From assembly GCF_028201475.1 (NCBI RefSeq), contig NZ_CP116383.1, forward strand, positions 1,612,001-1,676,000: DNA of 64,000 nt, read 5' to 3'. The notes beneath the pieces were generated by a model that was not told the origin of the DNA, searched no databases, and was given only the letters and a program-made list of their open reading frames with translations. This document shows positions 1 through 6,974 of this stretch, in pieces (the first letter of the stretch is position 1; each line of letters starts with the position of its first letter). This DNA is from Vibrio sp. SCSIO 43137. GTDB lineage: Bacteria; Pseudomonadota; Gammaproteobacteria; Enterobacterales; Vibrionaceae. The translations under genes were made by a program, and so were the position numbers.

Positions 1-1
1 C

Positions 2-85
2 ATGGCGCAACCCAAAAGCGCCATTAACTGGCCGCTAATCGCGGTCGCAGCATTGGGCGTTGCCGCCTATCTGTACAAAAAATAG
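2..85 (+). CDS. Small single-span membrane protein, prophage
   Basis: A 27-codon frame starting MAQPKSAINW. It has one hydrophobic segment (about residues 10-23, PLIAVAALGVAAYLY) and ends in two lysines. It stops 9 bases before the next gene, whose ribosome site (GGGGGC) follows directly. Tiny one-helix proteins are typical of the inner-membrane proteins of tailless membrane phages, and the spacing fits the same operon. The window starts one base before this ATG, so an earlier start upstream cannot be excluded. No specific family is recognised. Confidence 0.5.
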   Translation: MAQPKSAINWPLIAVAALGVAAYLYKK

Positions 86-94
86 GGGGCAATC

Positions 95-538
95 ATGGGA
101 TTATTTGGCGGCAGCAGCAGTTCAAGTACCACCAATAACACGCAAACGGAAGCGAACAGTTCAACCGTCGGTGTATCTGGTGCCAATCAGGGCGTTTTGC
201 TCTCAAACATCAACCGTTCAACCATCACTATGACCGATGGTGGCGCGGTTTCGGCAGCACTCCAGTCGAACGGCTTGGTAACGCAACAAGCCACAGAGAA
301 GGTGACCGGACTGGCTTCACAGCTAACGACTGACTTAACCAGTCTGGTCAGGGATATCACCAACAGCGTAACCGGTGACGCATTAAGAACCACAGAGCGC
401 GCCACCATGGGGGCGATGGAGTGGGCAGCAACCACGGCAAAAGCCAACGACGCCAGCACATCGCAAGAGTTAGGGAAGTACTTTGCCTATGCCATGGCGG
501 CAGTAGGCGTTGCATTCGCATTACGGGGGAAATGGTAA
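95..538 (+). CDS. Prophage structural-type protein with C-terminal membrane helix
   Basis: 147 residues. The N-terminus is a Ser/Thr/Asn-rich low-complexity stretch beginning MGLFGGSSSSSTTNN. A central region rich in alternating Ala, Thr and Leu follows, and a C-terminal hydrophobic helix (about residues 129-143, YFAYAMAAVGVAFAL) precedes the end RGKW. This looks like a virion-associated or membrane-inserted protein; no enzyme motif is seen. A GGGGGC ribosome site lies 7-8 bases before the ATG. The stop codon overlaps the ATG of the next gene (TAATG), suggesting translational coupling. Exact function unknown. Confidence 0.6.
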   Translation: MGLFGGSSSSSTTNNTQTEANSSTVGVSGANQGVLLSNINRSTITMTDGGAVSAALQSNGLVTQQATEKVTGLASQLTTDLTSLVRDITNSVTGDALRTTERATMGAMEWAATTAKANDASTSQELGKYFAYAMAAVGVAFALRGKW

Positions 539-1059
539 TGGCACAACACAAGCTTTTTACAGGTAATTCCGGCGCGGCGAATGGTCTGACGGGGCGTTAT
601 TTTGATGTAATTGCAGCGGCTGGCGTTGTGTCACTAACGTTTGAATTTGACGGCGCGAAAACCGAAAAAATTGAGCTGACACAGGGGCGCGGCATTCGCT
701 TTGATGTGCCGTTTAAGGCCGTCTGGGTTAAAACCGAATTCGCCCAGACCATAACGGTCTGGTCGGGCATGGCCGAAATGACCAACAAAAGCGGAGAAAC
801 CACTATCAATGGGGCAACCGCCATATTGAACGGTTTTAAAGACGTGCCGGTGAATACGTTGACTAAAGTCGTCCCGCAGCAACTGGGGCGGCGCTCCGTG
901 CTGATGCAAGCAGACAGCCCGTTTCTGGTTGGCGGGGAGAACCTGACCACGGATAACGGCATTGAAGTGGATGGTGCCATTGAAATCAAGGCCAGTGCCG
1001 CACTGTATGTGCTTTCAGGGAGTGCGATTCGTGTGAAATACATGGCTGAGGTGAACTAA
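538..1059 (+). CDS. Prophage protein, possibly virion structural
   Basis: 173 residues starting MAQHKLFTGN. The ATG at 538 is chosen over an in-frame ATG at 532 because GGGGGA at 525-530 is well spaced only for 538. The protein is rich in short beta-type stretches (VVSLTFEFDG, TITVWSG, AALYVLSGSAIRVKY), lacks membrane helices and has no catalytic motif. This suits an all-beta structural component such as a capsid-associated or vertex protein, but that is inference. Its TAA overlaps the next ATG by one base. No named family recognised. Confidence 0.6.
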   Translation: MAQHKLFTGNSGAANGLTGRYFDVIAAAGVVSLTFEFDGAKTEKIELTQGRGIRFDVPFKAVWVKTEFAQTITVWSGMAEMTNKSGETTINGATAILNGFKDVPVNTLTKVVPQQLGRRSVLMQADSPFLVGGENLTTDNGIEVDGAIEIKASAALYVLSGSAIRVKYMAEVN

Positions 1060-1493
1060 TGGCACGAATTCAGGAACGCCGATGGCAATCAGGTGACCGT
1101 CGTTTGTGGCATGGTTCTGCCGATTCCATCCCTAAAGGGTGGGTCATTGATGGTGATACGTTAGACCGCGCCATTGTTGGTGCGGGCGGTACCCATCAAA
1201 GTGGCGCTCAGTTCGGAGAGGACACAAAACGAACCAATGCACACACATTGTCAGAGGCGCAGATTCCCTACCATTACCATCTTCAGGCAGGCGTCATATC
1301 TGACGGCTACGAAGGTGCGGCCATTTATGGCGTTGAGGAAGTAGGCGGCGGATTCCGTGAAGATTACGGAAATGTTCCCTATGGTGCTAGTCATCCGAGA
1401 ACCAGCAGTAAGGGCGGCAGTCAGGCGCATGACCACGGCAACATGGATGTAAGACAAAAATCCGTTGCACTTTATGTAATAAGGAAACTTTAA
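1059..1493 (+). CDS. Receptor-binding / tail-collar-like spike protein
   Basis: 144 residues. The layout resembles C-terminal collar modules of phage fibres: an opening segment with GWVIDGDTLDRAIVGAG, a central HTLSEAQIPYHYH, then a Gly/Ser/His-rich stretch with AHDHG, closing on VRQKSVALYVIRKL. In tailed phages such modules bind receptors. In a tailless phage the same role would fall to a spike protein at the vertices; this is inference. It begins on the last base of the preceding stop codon and ends two bases before the next start, so it is in the same operon. Confidence 0.6.
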   Translation: MARIQERRWQSGDRRLWHGSADSIPKGWVIDGDTLDRAIVGAGGTHQSGAQFGEDTKRTNAHTLSEAQIPYHYHLQAGVISDGYEGAAIYGVEEVGGGFREDYGNVPYGASHPRTSSKGGSQAHDHGNMDVRQKSVALYVIRKL

Positions 1494-1495
1494 CC

Positions 1496-1831
1496 GTGAA
1501 CATTACAGCAGTTACACAAGACCAGATTATTGTCGTGAATGGCGCGGTTGCGCTCATGGCGGAGCTTGGCGGATACAACATGACGCGCGGTGAATGGGCA
1601 GTGCATTTTGATACCGACAAAGGCTATGGCGAAATTGAGTATCTGGATAACCGCCCGAACGAAGCGTTAACCCAGCAAGGTTTTGACGCGCACTATGCAT
1701 GGTTGGTCACTGAGCATGAGCGTTACCAGAAACATCAGGCCGAAGTACAGGCAAAAGCGGAGGCGTTGGCCAATGAACAACAAGCACTTGTGGATGCTGG
1801 CAACGGCGGCAACGCTGCTGCTGGCGCTTAA
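1496..1831 (+). CDS. Hypothetical prophage protein, possible spike/fibre accessory
   Basis: 111 residues from a GTG start, with AAGGA 10 bases upstream. The N-terminal half is mixed alpha/beta (MNITAVTQDQIIVVNG...). The C-terminal half is a charged helix (HAEYQ-type, KHQAEVQAKAEALANEQQ) that may form a coiled coil, then a Gly/Asn/Ala tail. Its position directly behind the receptor-binding-type gene is where small fibre-assembly or accessory proteins usually sit; this is context only. The following gene overlaps its last 59 bases in another frame. Confidence 0.5.
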   Translation: MNITAVTQDQIIVVNGAVALMAELGGYNMTRGEWAVHFDTDKGYGEIEYLDNRPNEALTQQGFDAHYAWLVTEHERYQKHQAEVQAKAEALANEQQALVDAGNGGNAAAGA

Positions 1832-2252
1832 GGGGTCAACTATGGTTCGTGGAATCAGAAACAACAATCCGGGCAACATAGAGGATAACGGCACACCATG
1901 GCGCGGTCGCGTCGGTAATGATGGCCGCTTTATCATCTTTGACCACGCGACGAACGGTATCAGAGCCATGGCGCGAACGCTGTTTACTTACCGCAATAAG
2001 TATCAGGGTTTGTCAGGCATAGGCGGGCAGGGGTTCGATACTATCCATGAAGTGATTAACCGCTGGGCTCCGGCGGTTGAGAATGACACGGAAGCGTACA
2101 TTGCACACGCTGAAAAGGCGCTCAACTTAGACCGTTATACCCGCATTCCAATGGAGCGTTATCCGGAACTGATAAAGACCATTATCAAGCACGAAAACGG
2201 CGTTCAACCCTACAGCGATGAGGTAATCCATGCTGGTATCCAAGCAGCTTGA
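1773..2252 (+). CDS. Membrane-anchored muralytic/structural protein of the RGIRNNNPGNI type
   Basis: 159 residues from ATG 1773 (GGAGG 9 bases upstream). A hydrophobic N-terminal anchor (about residues 5-17, LWMLATAATLLLALKG) is followed by the hallmark RGIRNNNPGNI and a globular domain to the end. Phage proteins with this opening are annotated as virion structural proteins or peptidoglycan hydrolases, which would help the DNA cross the cell wall. A second possible start is ATG 1842 with its own AAGGGG site, giving a 136-residue protein without the anchor. I prefer 1773 because the overlapping frame encodes a convincing membrane anchor. The active site cannot be assigned by eye. Confidence 0.6.
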   Translation: MNNKHLWMLATAATLLLALKGSTMVRGIRNNNPGNIEDNGTPWRGRVGNDGRFIIFDHATNGIRAMARTLFTYRNKYQGLSGIGGQGFDTIHEVINRWAPAVENDTEAYIAHAEKALNLDRYTRIPMERYPELIKTIIKHENGVQPYSDEVIHAGIQAA

Positions 2253-2622
2253 TGCATTTCTGATAGGCGCTGGCCTGTTACTGGCGGCGGTGTCACTGGT
2301 TGGTGGTGCCGGCTTTGTTGCTGGGCGCAAACTGAACCAGTTAGCCGATAACGCCACTCGTCCGGTCAGTGAGGTGTTTTCAGAGCTGAGCGCCAGAATG
2401 AATGGCTGGTCTCCGGTGGAGCTTAAGCCGTTAATGATTCAGGATTTTTATCTGGATGAAAACTACCGGTTAACAGCGGATGCGGAGCGCACCTTGTGGC
2501 AATGGTCACCATGGCGGCCACTTTTAACAGAGCTTTTCGGCAGTAAAGGCGGCGCAATGAAACCGCAGTATCTGCCACTCATTAATCAATCTATTACAAG
2601 AGAGAAATTACATGTTCGGTAA
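2230..2622 (+). CDS. Prophage membrane protein
   Basis: 130 residues. One long hydrophobic segment near the N-terminus (about residues 9-31, AFLIGAGLLLAAVSLVGGAGFVAG) is followed by a soluble region. A GAGG ribosome site precedes the ATG, which lies inside the last 23 bases of the muralytic-type gene. It is probably a virion membrane or entry protein, judging from the operon. No family recognised. Confidence 0.5.
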   Translation: MLVSKQLDAFLIGAGLLLAAVSLVGGAGFVAGRKLNQLADNATRPVSEVFSELSARMNGWSPVELKPLMIQDFYLDENYRLTADAERTLWQWSPWRPLLTELFGSKGGAMKPQYLPLINQSITREKLHVR

Positions 2623-2803
2623 ACTAAAAAAGTATTTAAAACAGCGTTCTACTTGGCAAGGCTTATCTACCTTAGCACTGACTCTGGGTTATGTAGCAGG
2701 GGAAGCAGCAACGGGTGGCTTAATGGGCGCGGCTATCGCGGCGGCGGGTTCCGTATCTGGCTTAGTTGAAACGTTTAGCGACGACAGCAAAGCGGCTGCA
2801 TGA
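2612..2803 (+). CDS. Small hydrophobic prophage protein
   Basis: 63 residues starting MFGKLKKYLKQ: a basic amphipathic N-terminus, then a Gly/Ala-rich hydrophobic stretch (about residues 20-52) and an acidic end. A holin-like or virion membrane role is possible but not shown. AGAGAG precedes the ATG, and the gene overlaps its neighbours at both ends (11 bases upstream, ATGA overlap downstream). Confidence 0.5.
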   Translation: MFGKLKKYLKQRSTWQGLSTLALTLGYVAGEAATGGLMGAAIAAAGSVSGLVETFSDDSKAAA

Positions 2804-2919
2804 GTGAATTTCTGCAGTACCTAACCAGCATAGGTTTACCGCCGTCTATGGTGCTGCTTTTGTACGTAGCCTATAAGTTCGATAAGCGGTTAACCATAGT
2901 GGAAACTAAGGTGAATTAA
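2800..2919 (+). CDS. Tiny prophage membrane protein
   Basis: 39 residues, MSEFLQYLTS..., with a hydrophobic centre (PPSMVLLLYVAY) followed by FDKRLTIVETKVN. It starts at an ATGA overlap with the upstream gene and its stop overlaps the next ATG (TAATG). The overlaps at both ends are the main evidence that this short frame is a real gene. The short helix plus basic/charged end resembles holin-accessory or small virion membrane proteins. Confidence 0.45.
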   Translation: MSEFLQYLTSIGLPPSMVLLLYVAYKFDKRLTIVETKVN

Positions 2920-3065
2920 TGGCTATACCAACACAGTTTGGCGTTAACGTGACGACACCAGACCCAGTACAAGTGAGTATTGATGTTTCTGAGCGAACCA
3001 TGATGCTTGTCGGGTTCACGGTGTCGGTTGCGGCGCTGGTATTCTTGAAAAGGAAAAGGGGCTAA
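2919..3065 (+). CDS. Small single-span prophage membrane protein
   Basis: 48 residues. A soluble N-terminus (MAIPTQFGVNVTTPDPVQVS) precedes one membrane helix (about residues 28-42, MMLVGFTVSVAALVF) and a strongly basic end KRKRG. It starts on the last base of the preceding stop. The topology (one helix then positive tail) matches the other mini-membrane proteins of this operon. Function unknown. Confidence 0.45.
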   Translation: MAIPTQFGVNVTTPDPVQVSIDVSERTMMLVGFTVSVAALVFLKRKRG

Positions 3066-3066
3066 T

Positions 3067-3165
3067 ATGGCAACGAAAAAAGAAGCACTTAAGGCGAATG
3101 GCCGACTGAAAAAAGGCTTTCGTTATGGCAAAAATGGCCGAATCATCAAGGCCAAGAAAAAGTAA
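3067..3165 (+). CDS. Very small, very basic prophage protein
   Basis: 32 residues, of which more than a third are Lys or Arg (MATKKEALKANGRLKKGF, ending KAKKK). This composition suggests binding to nucleic acid or to acidic lipid head groups, for instance as a packaged DNA-condensing peptide; that is inference. It starts one base after the previous stop and is the last gene before a hairpin terminator. Confidence 0.45.
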   Translation: MATKKEALKANGRLKKGFRYGKNGRIIKAKKK

Positions 3166-3210
3166 AAAATACTGAAAATGGCGTGACCTGGTCAAACATT
3201 TGCAGAAGAA

Positions 3211-3234
3211 AACCCGCTTAACGGCGGGTTTTTT
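3211..3234 (+). terminator. Rho-independent terminator of the prophage late operon
   Basis: Stem AACCCGC (3211-3217) pairs with GCGGGTT (3224-3230) around a six-base loop and runs into a T tract. It lies between the last late gene and the convergent regulator gene. Confidence 0.8.
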
Positions 3235-3239
3235 GTTAT

Positions 3240-3692
3240 TTACTTCTTAAAGCGCCATGAGCTGACGCCATTATTATCGCGTGAAGGTATCCAAGGGGCG
3301 GCGCTGGGTCGTCGGCCACCGCGAAACGGTAAGATGTTTTCTTTTGCGGGCTGCATTTTGGGTCTTTCAATCCGGCCATGACGTTCGACTAACTGAATGT
3401 GCTCATCACGCCATAAGGCGAAGTTTTCCAGCTCTTTAGGGCTAAACTCGCGGCCAGTCGGGGTTATCATGACGGCGCGGTTTTCATCCACCCGAAACCC
3501 AGACCAACGGATGTCGTTAGGTAGGTAGCCAATGGCTTTGATAATTAAGAGCTTTTCCGCCATGGGATTGATATTCTTTTCACCAGACAACCAACGCCGA
3601 ACGGTAACGGGTTGTACGTGAAAAAAATCAGCACCAGATTTGATGGAATTGAACTCTTGCCAGAATAACGTTCGAAAGGAATGCAGTAACAT
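3240..3692 (-). CDS. Phage regulatory protein with helix-turn-helix (DUF3653-like)
   Basis: 150 residues from the ATG at 3692 (AGGAG 9 bases upstream; a longer GTG-started reading from 3707 is less likely). The N-terminal third contains a helix-turn-helix-like segment (FFHVQPVTVRRWLSGEK). It is followed by a W-x-GF stretch (IRWSGFRVDENRAVMITPTG) that I associate with the DUF3653 phage proteins of Vibrio. The C-terminus is basic and probably disordered. Convergent orientation against the structural operon and a position next to the dif-like end fit a lysogeny or copy-control regulator. The family name is from memory and should be treated as probable. Confidence 0.6.
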   Translation of the reverse strand: MLLHSFRTLFWQEFNSIKSGADFFHVQPVTVRRWLSGEKNINPMAEKLLIIKAIGYLPNDIRWSGFRVDENRAVMITPTGREFSPKELENFALWRDEHIQLVERHGRIERPKMQPAKENILPFRGGRRPSAAPWIPSRDNNGVSSWRFKK

Positions 3693-3920
3693 TGTGATAC
3701 TCCTCACATTTATAATATTTATGGAGGGGGTACTTTACGGACATTATTTAACAAATATCAGTAATAGCATGCGCAGAACATTTTGTTTCTTATGCCATGT
3801 ATAGAAAGCATGGAAACCCAAGCGGATAAAAGGATGTAAGACGATGTGTAAATAGCTGTTTTGCATAGAGTAAATACTCAGTAAGGCCAAATATCGGCAA
3901 ATGTTAAATTTACAGGCTCT

Positions 3921-3948
3921 GGTGCGCATTAGGTATATTATGTTAAAT
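3921..3948 (+). other. dif-like XerCD recombination site (prophage right attachment site)
   Basis: A 28-base dif layout: XerC-arm GGTGCGCATTA (3921-3931), 6-base centre GGTATA (3932-3937), XerD-arm TTATGTTAAAT (3938-3948). Vibrio cholerae dif1, as I know it, has XerC-arm AGTGCGCATTA, centre TGTATG and the identical XerD arm. Only the first base of the outer arm and the centre differ. A changed centre is typical of a hybrid site left by an integrative element that uses XerC/XerD. The rest of 3693-4090 contains no convincing gene. Confidence 0.8.
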
Positions 3949-4090
3949 ACCGACAGGGAGTGATCCTGTTCATCTTTTTTAAGTTGTCATATTTAAATCA
4001 AATAGTTAATGTCTTTATTTTGATTACTTGATGTATGTAATCTACGTATTTAATATGGTTCATTATGTATGTCGCTTAAGGATTAGGTTC

Positions 4091-5446
4091 ATGTATCAAG
4101 TGATGAAATGTGATGATGAGTTTTACTGCTTGTTCGATATGCAAACAACCTTCCCTCCCTTGTTGTCTCTCAGGTACTGTGAAGGTATCTTGCATGCAAA
4201 AGCATTGAATTATCAGAAGTATGAGTTAGATGCGGTTAAAGCCTTTTATGAGTTTTGGCTGACAAAGTTTGGTTCCACCTTAGACTATTCATTACACCTT
4301 AGTGATTATCAAGATATTATTAAAGTGCTCGATGAAATTGATGCTTTTTGGGACTACCTTCTGTCAGGTCGCGAACTATCGAATATTCATCTATTGCCTA
4401 TCGTTTCTAGCTTAGATAAAAAGCCTCTCAGAACAAGTGCTGCTCGTTGTGCTTCAGTTATACGCTTTATAGAGTTTTTAGCGACGACGTACCTAACTCC
4501 GGCATATAGCAATGGTTCTTTCAAGGAAATAGAGAAATACCGAAAATCTATTCTATTGAGGTTGAGTGAGAAAAAGAAGAAATTTAATAAATATAACAGA
4601 GGGTTACAGGACGATGTGGCGGTTTATCGAAGTTTAACGAAGAGTCAGTTTTCCGATTTTTCAAAAATTTTCGCCCCTAGTTTAAAGAACGCAAATTCAC
4701 TTAACCCTTTCATCAGTACAGATATTCAGCTGCGTAATTACATAGTTATGACGTTATTAAGTCGTTATGGGTTACGGGTTGGAGAAATATTGCTTCTGCA
4801 AAAGCAATCTTTTAAGCCTTTTATATCAGATCCATCTAAATATTTGATGCTCGTTCGCAATCTAAAGAATAGTACGGATAGTGTCGACACGAGGAATAGA
4901 AAACCAGAGATCAAAACTGTTGCGAGTAATAGGGAAATTGAGATCTCTTCTCACCATTACAAGGTTATCATGGGTTATTACAACAGGTTTAGGCCGTCGG
5001 ATACTCCACATGAGTTTATAGTTACATCTCATAGAAAACCTTACGCACCATTATCTTATCAATCTGCATTGGATGAGTTCAAAGCCTGTGTAAGAGCGTT
5101 TAAAGCTAGATTTCCCGAACATTTCGATCCTCAGTATGCAGAATCTATCGTTGGTGATATTTCTCCGCATTGGTTGAGGCATACATGGGCATATGGTGTA
5201 CTTTCTGAAATATATGAAGCCAATAAAAATAAGTTCAAAGCTGATGGTGTCATAAGCATTAAAGGTGTTATGGAGGATTCAATTGATCAACTAAGAGCTC
5301 TTGGTGGTTGGTCTTTTGAATCCAAGATGCCACAAAAATATGCAAAGAGATTTATTGCTGAAAATGCGAATAGTACACTACTGGACATCTATAACAACAA
5401 TGTTATTTATAACGCTATAGAGGAAGATTGGAATGATTTATTCTGA
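4091..5446 (+). CDS. ginA: GInt tyrosine recombinase GinA
   Basis: 451 residues from ATG 4091, with AAGGA 8 bases upstream (a start at 4031 has no ribosome site). The C-terminal half is a tyrosine recombinase catalytic domain: first Arg in LLSRYGLRVGEILLL, the H-x-L-R-H block in SPHWLRHTWAYG, GGWS in the place of the usual GHxS (His to Trp is tolerated in this family), and the Tyr nucleophile in KYAKRF. It is the first of three consecutive recombinases; ginB starts 14 bases before its stop. By analogy to GInts all four gin proteins act together in excision and insertion. The gene is AT-rich compared with the core genes to the right. Confidence 0.8.
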   Translation: MYQVMKCDDEFYCLFDMQTTFPPLLSLRYCEGILHAKALNYQKYELDAVKAFYEFWLTKFGSTLDYSLHLSDYQDIIKVLDEIDAFWDYLLSGRELSNIHLLPIVSSLDKKPLRTSAARCASVIRFIEFLATTYLTPAYSNGSFKEIEKYRKSILLRLSEKKKKFNKYNRGLQDDVAVYRSLTKSQFSDFSKIFAPSLKNANSLNPFISTDIQLRNYIVMTLLSRYGLRVGEILLLQKQSFKPFISDPSKYLMLVRNLKNSTDSVDTRNRKPEIKTVASNREIEISSHHYKVIMGYYNRFRPSDTPHEFIVTSHRKPYAPLSYQSALDEFKACVRAFKARFPEHFDPQYAESIVGDISPHWLRHTWAYGVLSEIYEANKNKFKADGVISIKGVMEDSIDQLRALGGWSFESKMPQKYAKRFIAENANSTLLDIYNNNVIYNAIEEDWNDLF

Positions 5447-6974
5447 AAATCGAAAACTGTCTAGTTCCAGTCTTACTCGACTAACTGACGAGCAAAAGAG
5501 ATTCATTGAAGAGCTACAAATCCCCTCTTGTATGCACATTCCTTCAAATTCAGAATTCGATACTGCGTCTATAGATACTAAATCTTTCCGGTGGGAGTTC
5601 TCTAGAAATGGAACTAGACATGTTTTTCTATTTAATTTGCCAAGCAAATTAAAGAATAAGCTGTTGAAGTTTCTAGTCATACAATACACCGACTCTCACT
5701 CATCTCCGCTTACTGTCCCTCAGTTTACTGTCTTACGACGAATCATTGGAGAAATGAGGATAGACGCTAACTCGTGGCTAACTGAGTTAGAAAACCTCGC
5801 AGTTTCTGGGGATGAGTATATTTATTTTCAATTAAAATCAGCTGCTAAAAGCTTATTTCGTATTGGTTTTCCAGAATTTGATATCAATGATTATGAATCG
5901 TTGGAATACATAAAGGTTCCGTATCAAAAAAATCATTTCCTTAAATATCAGGATGTTGAGAATACTATGCCAACTCATCTGAAAAACCTGATTGTAAAAA
6001 AAATAGCTGAATACAGCACAGAGGAAGGTTTAGTTAGTTTATCGAAAAGTGAACTTAAGAACATTACAATTCTCAGTCTATGTTACTCGACGGGGATGCG
6101 CTCTGCACAATTTTCAAAGTTAAAAGGATCATCGATAAAGAAGGATTCTGAAAATCGTAAGACCAAGCTTAAGCGTTACCGTATTCATGTACCTCTTGCA
6201 AAACAACAAAAGGTTACAGGTGCTTTGCAGAGCGTAGCTCTATCTTATGAGGTTGGTCGCATTGTTGATTCTTACAAAGATGCGTTTTACATAAGTAATG
6301 AGAGTCAAATGTTCAAGGACACTTCAGGAGCCCTGTCCCGTGAACTGCATACAGCATTACAGGCTGCGCTGATTTTTATTCAAAATGATGAGACTAAAAA
6401 AGCTATACGCTCCGGAAAACTGCTCCCCCCTACCTACGCTGTAACCGATTTCAGACATAACATAGGTCACTCAATGGCAATGCGTGGCGCGAGTGCAGAA
6501 GAGATTGCATATGTACTTGGTCATTCCACTACTGTAGCAGCGACGCACTACATCACGGCTACCCCTGAACTAGCAATTCTCAAACATAAAGCGCTCGGAA
6601 AAAATCCAATATGGCAAAATATGATAGGTTTAATGATGACTGGTTATGCTGTTGATAGTCATACGTGGACAGGTAAGACCGTTTCAGGAATGTTAGGTGG
6701 CAAGTTATTCCTGAGAGTTGGGGGCTGTGAACGCAAACAGACAGAATGTCACTTATCTAAAGTTCGATCTTGCTATGGATGCTTTTATTTCAGGCCTTTT
6801 AGAACTATTAAAACACATCAAAAGGTACTCGAAGTGTTAACCAAAGAGCTGATTGATTTGGTAGAGGTATCAACTCAATCAGGTAATGCTAACAACCCTT
6901 TAATCGACACTGCAACAGATACAAAACAGGAAGTTGAAATGGTGATAAATCGGTTAACAGGAGGCTTATCATGA
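5433..6974 (+). CDS. ginB: GInt tyrosine recombinase GinB
   Basis: 513 residues. ATG 5433 lies inside the end of ginA and follows GAGGAAG. Catalytic motifs: Arg in LCYSTGMRSAQFSKL, box II DFRHNIGHSMAMRG, the YVLGHSTT motif and Tyr in ATHYIT. Downstream is a cysteine-rich tail (GGCERKQTECHLSKV, SCYGCFYF) that probably binds zinc or stabilises DNA contacts. All recognised catalytic positions are filled, so the enzyme is probably active. The stop overlaps ginC by four bases (ATGA), giving tight translational coupling. Confidence 0.8.
   Translation: MIYSENRKLSSSSLTRLTDEQKRFIEELQIPSCMHIPSNSEFDTASIDTKSFRWEFSRNGTRHVFLFNLPSKLKNKLLKFLVIQYTDSHSSPLTVPQFTVLRRIIGEMRIDANSWLTELENLAVSGDEYIYFQLKSAAKSLFRIGFPEFDINDYESLEYIKVPYQKNHFLKYQDVENTMPTHLKNLIVKKIAEYSTEEGLVSLSKSELKNITILSLCYSTGMRSAQFSKLKGSSIKKDSENRKTKLKRYRIHVPLAKQQKVTGALQSVALSYEVGRIVDSYKDAFYISNESQMFKDTSGALSRELHTALQAALIFIQNDETKKAIRSGKLLPPTYAVTDFRHNIGHSMAMRGASAEEIAYVLGHSTTVAATHYITATPELAILKHKALGKNPIWQNMIGLMMTGYAVDSHTWTGKTVSGMLGGKLFLRVGGCERKQTECHLSKVRSCYGCFYFRPFRTIKTHQKVLEVLTKELIDLVEVSTQSGNANNPLIDTATDTKQEVEMVINRLTGGLS

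Larger units (their letters stand above)
1..3948. mobile_element. Right part of a small dif-integrated prophage, probably tailless/corticovirus-like
   Basis: Eleven tightly packed plus-strand genes (2-3165), most of 27-175 codons and many with one membrane segment, overlap or abut each other. They are followed by a hairpin terminator, a convergent regulator gene and a dif-like site at 3921-3948. Short overlapping membrane-protein genes, a muralytic-type protein and no tail, portal or terminase genes suggest a small tailless, membrane-containing dsDNA phage rather than a tailed one. That is inference: the capsid and packaging ATPase genes, which would settle it, must lie left of the window. 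The dif-like site suggests integration by host XerC/XerD, and no phage integrase is visible in this part. Confidence 0.6.

Noticed and set aside
1..3165. Tailed-phage origin because of the collar-like protein at 1059-1493
   Set aside because: No tail tube, tape measure, baseplate, portal or terminase gene is present, and the many mini-membrane proteins fit a tailless phage better.
3744..3929. 61-residue minus-strand frame between the prophage regulator and the dif-like site
   Set aside because: No ribosome site, odd composition, and it runs into the dif-like site; probably not a gene.
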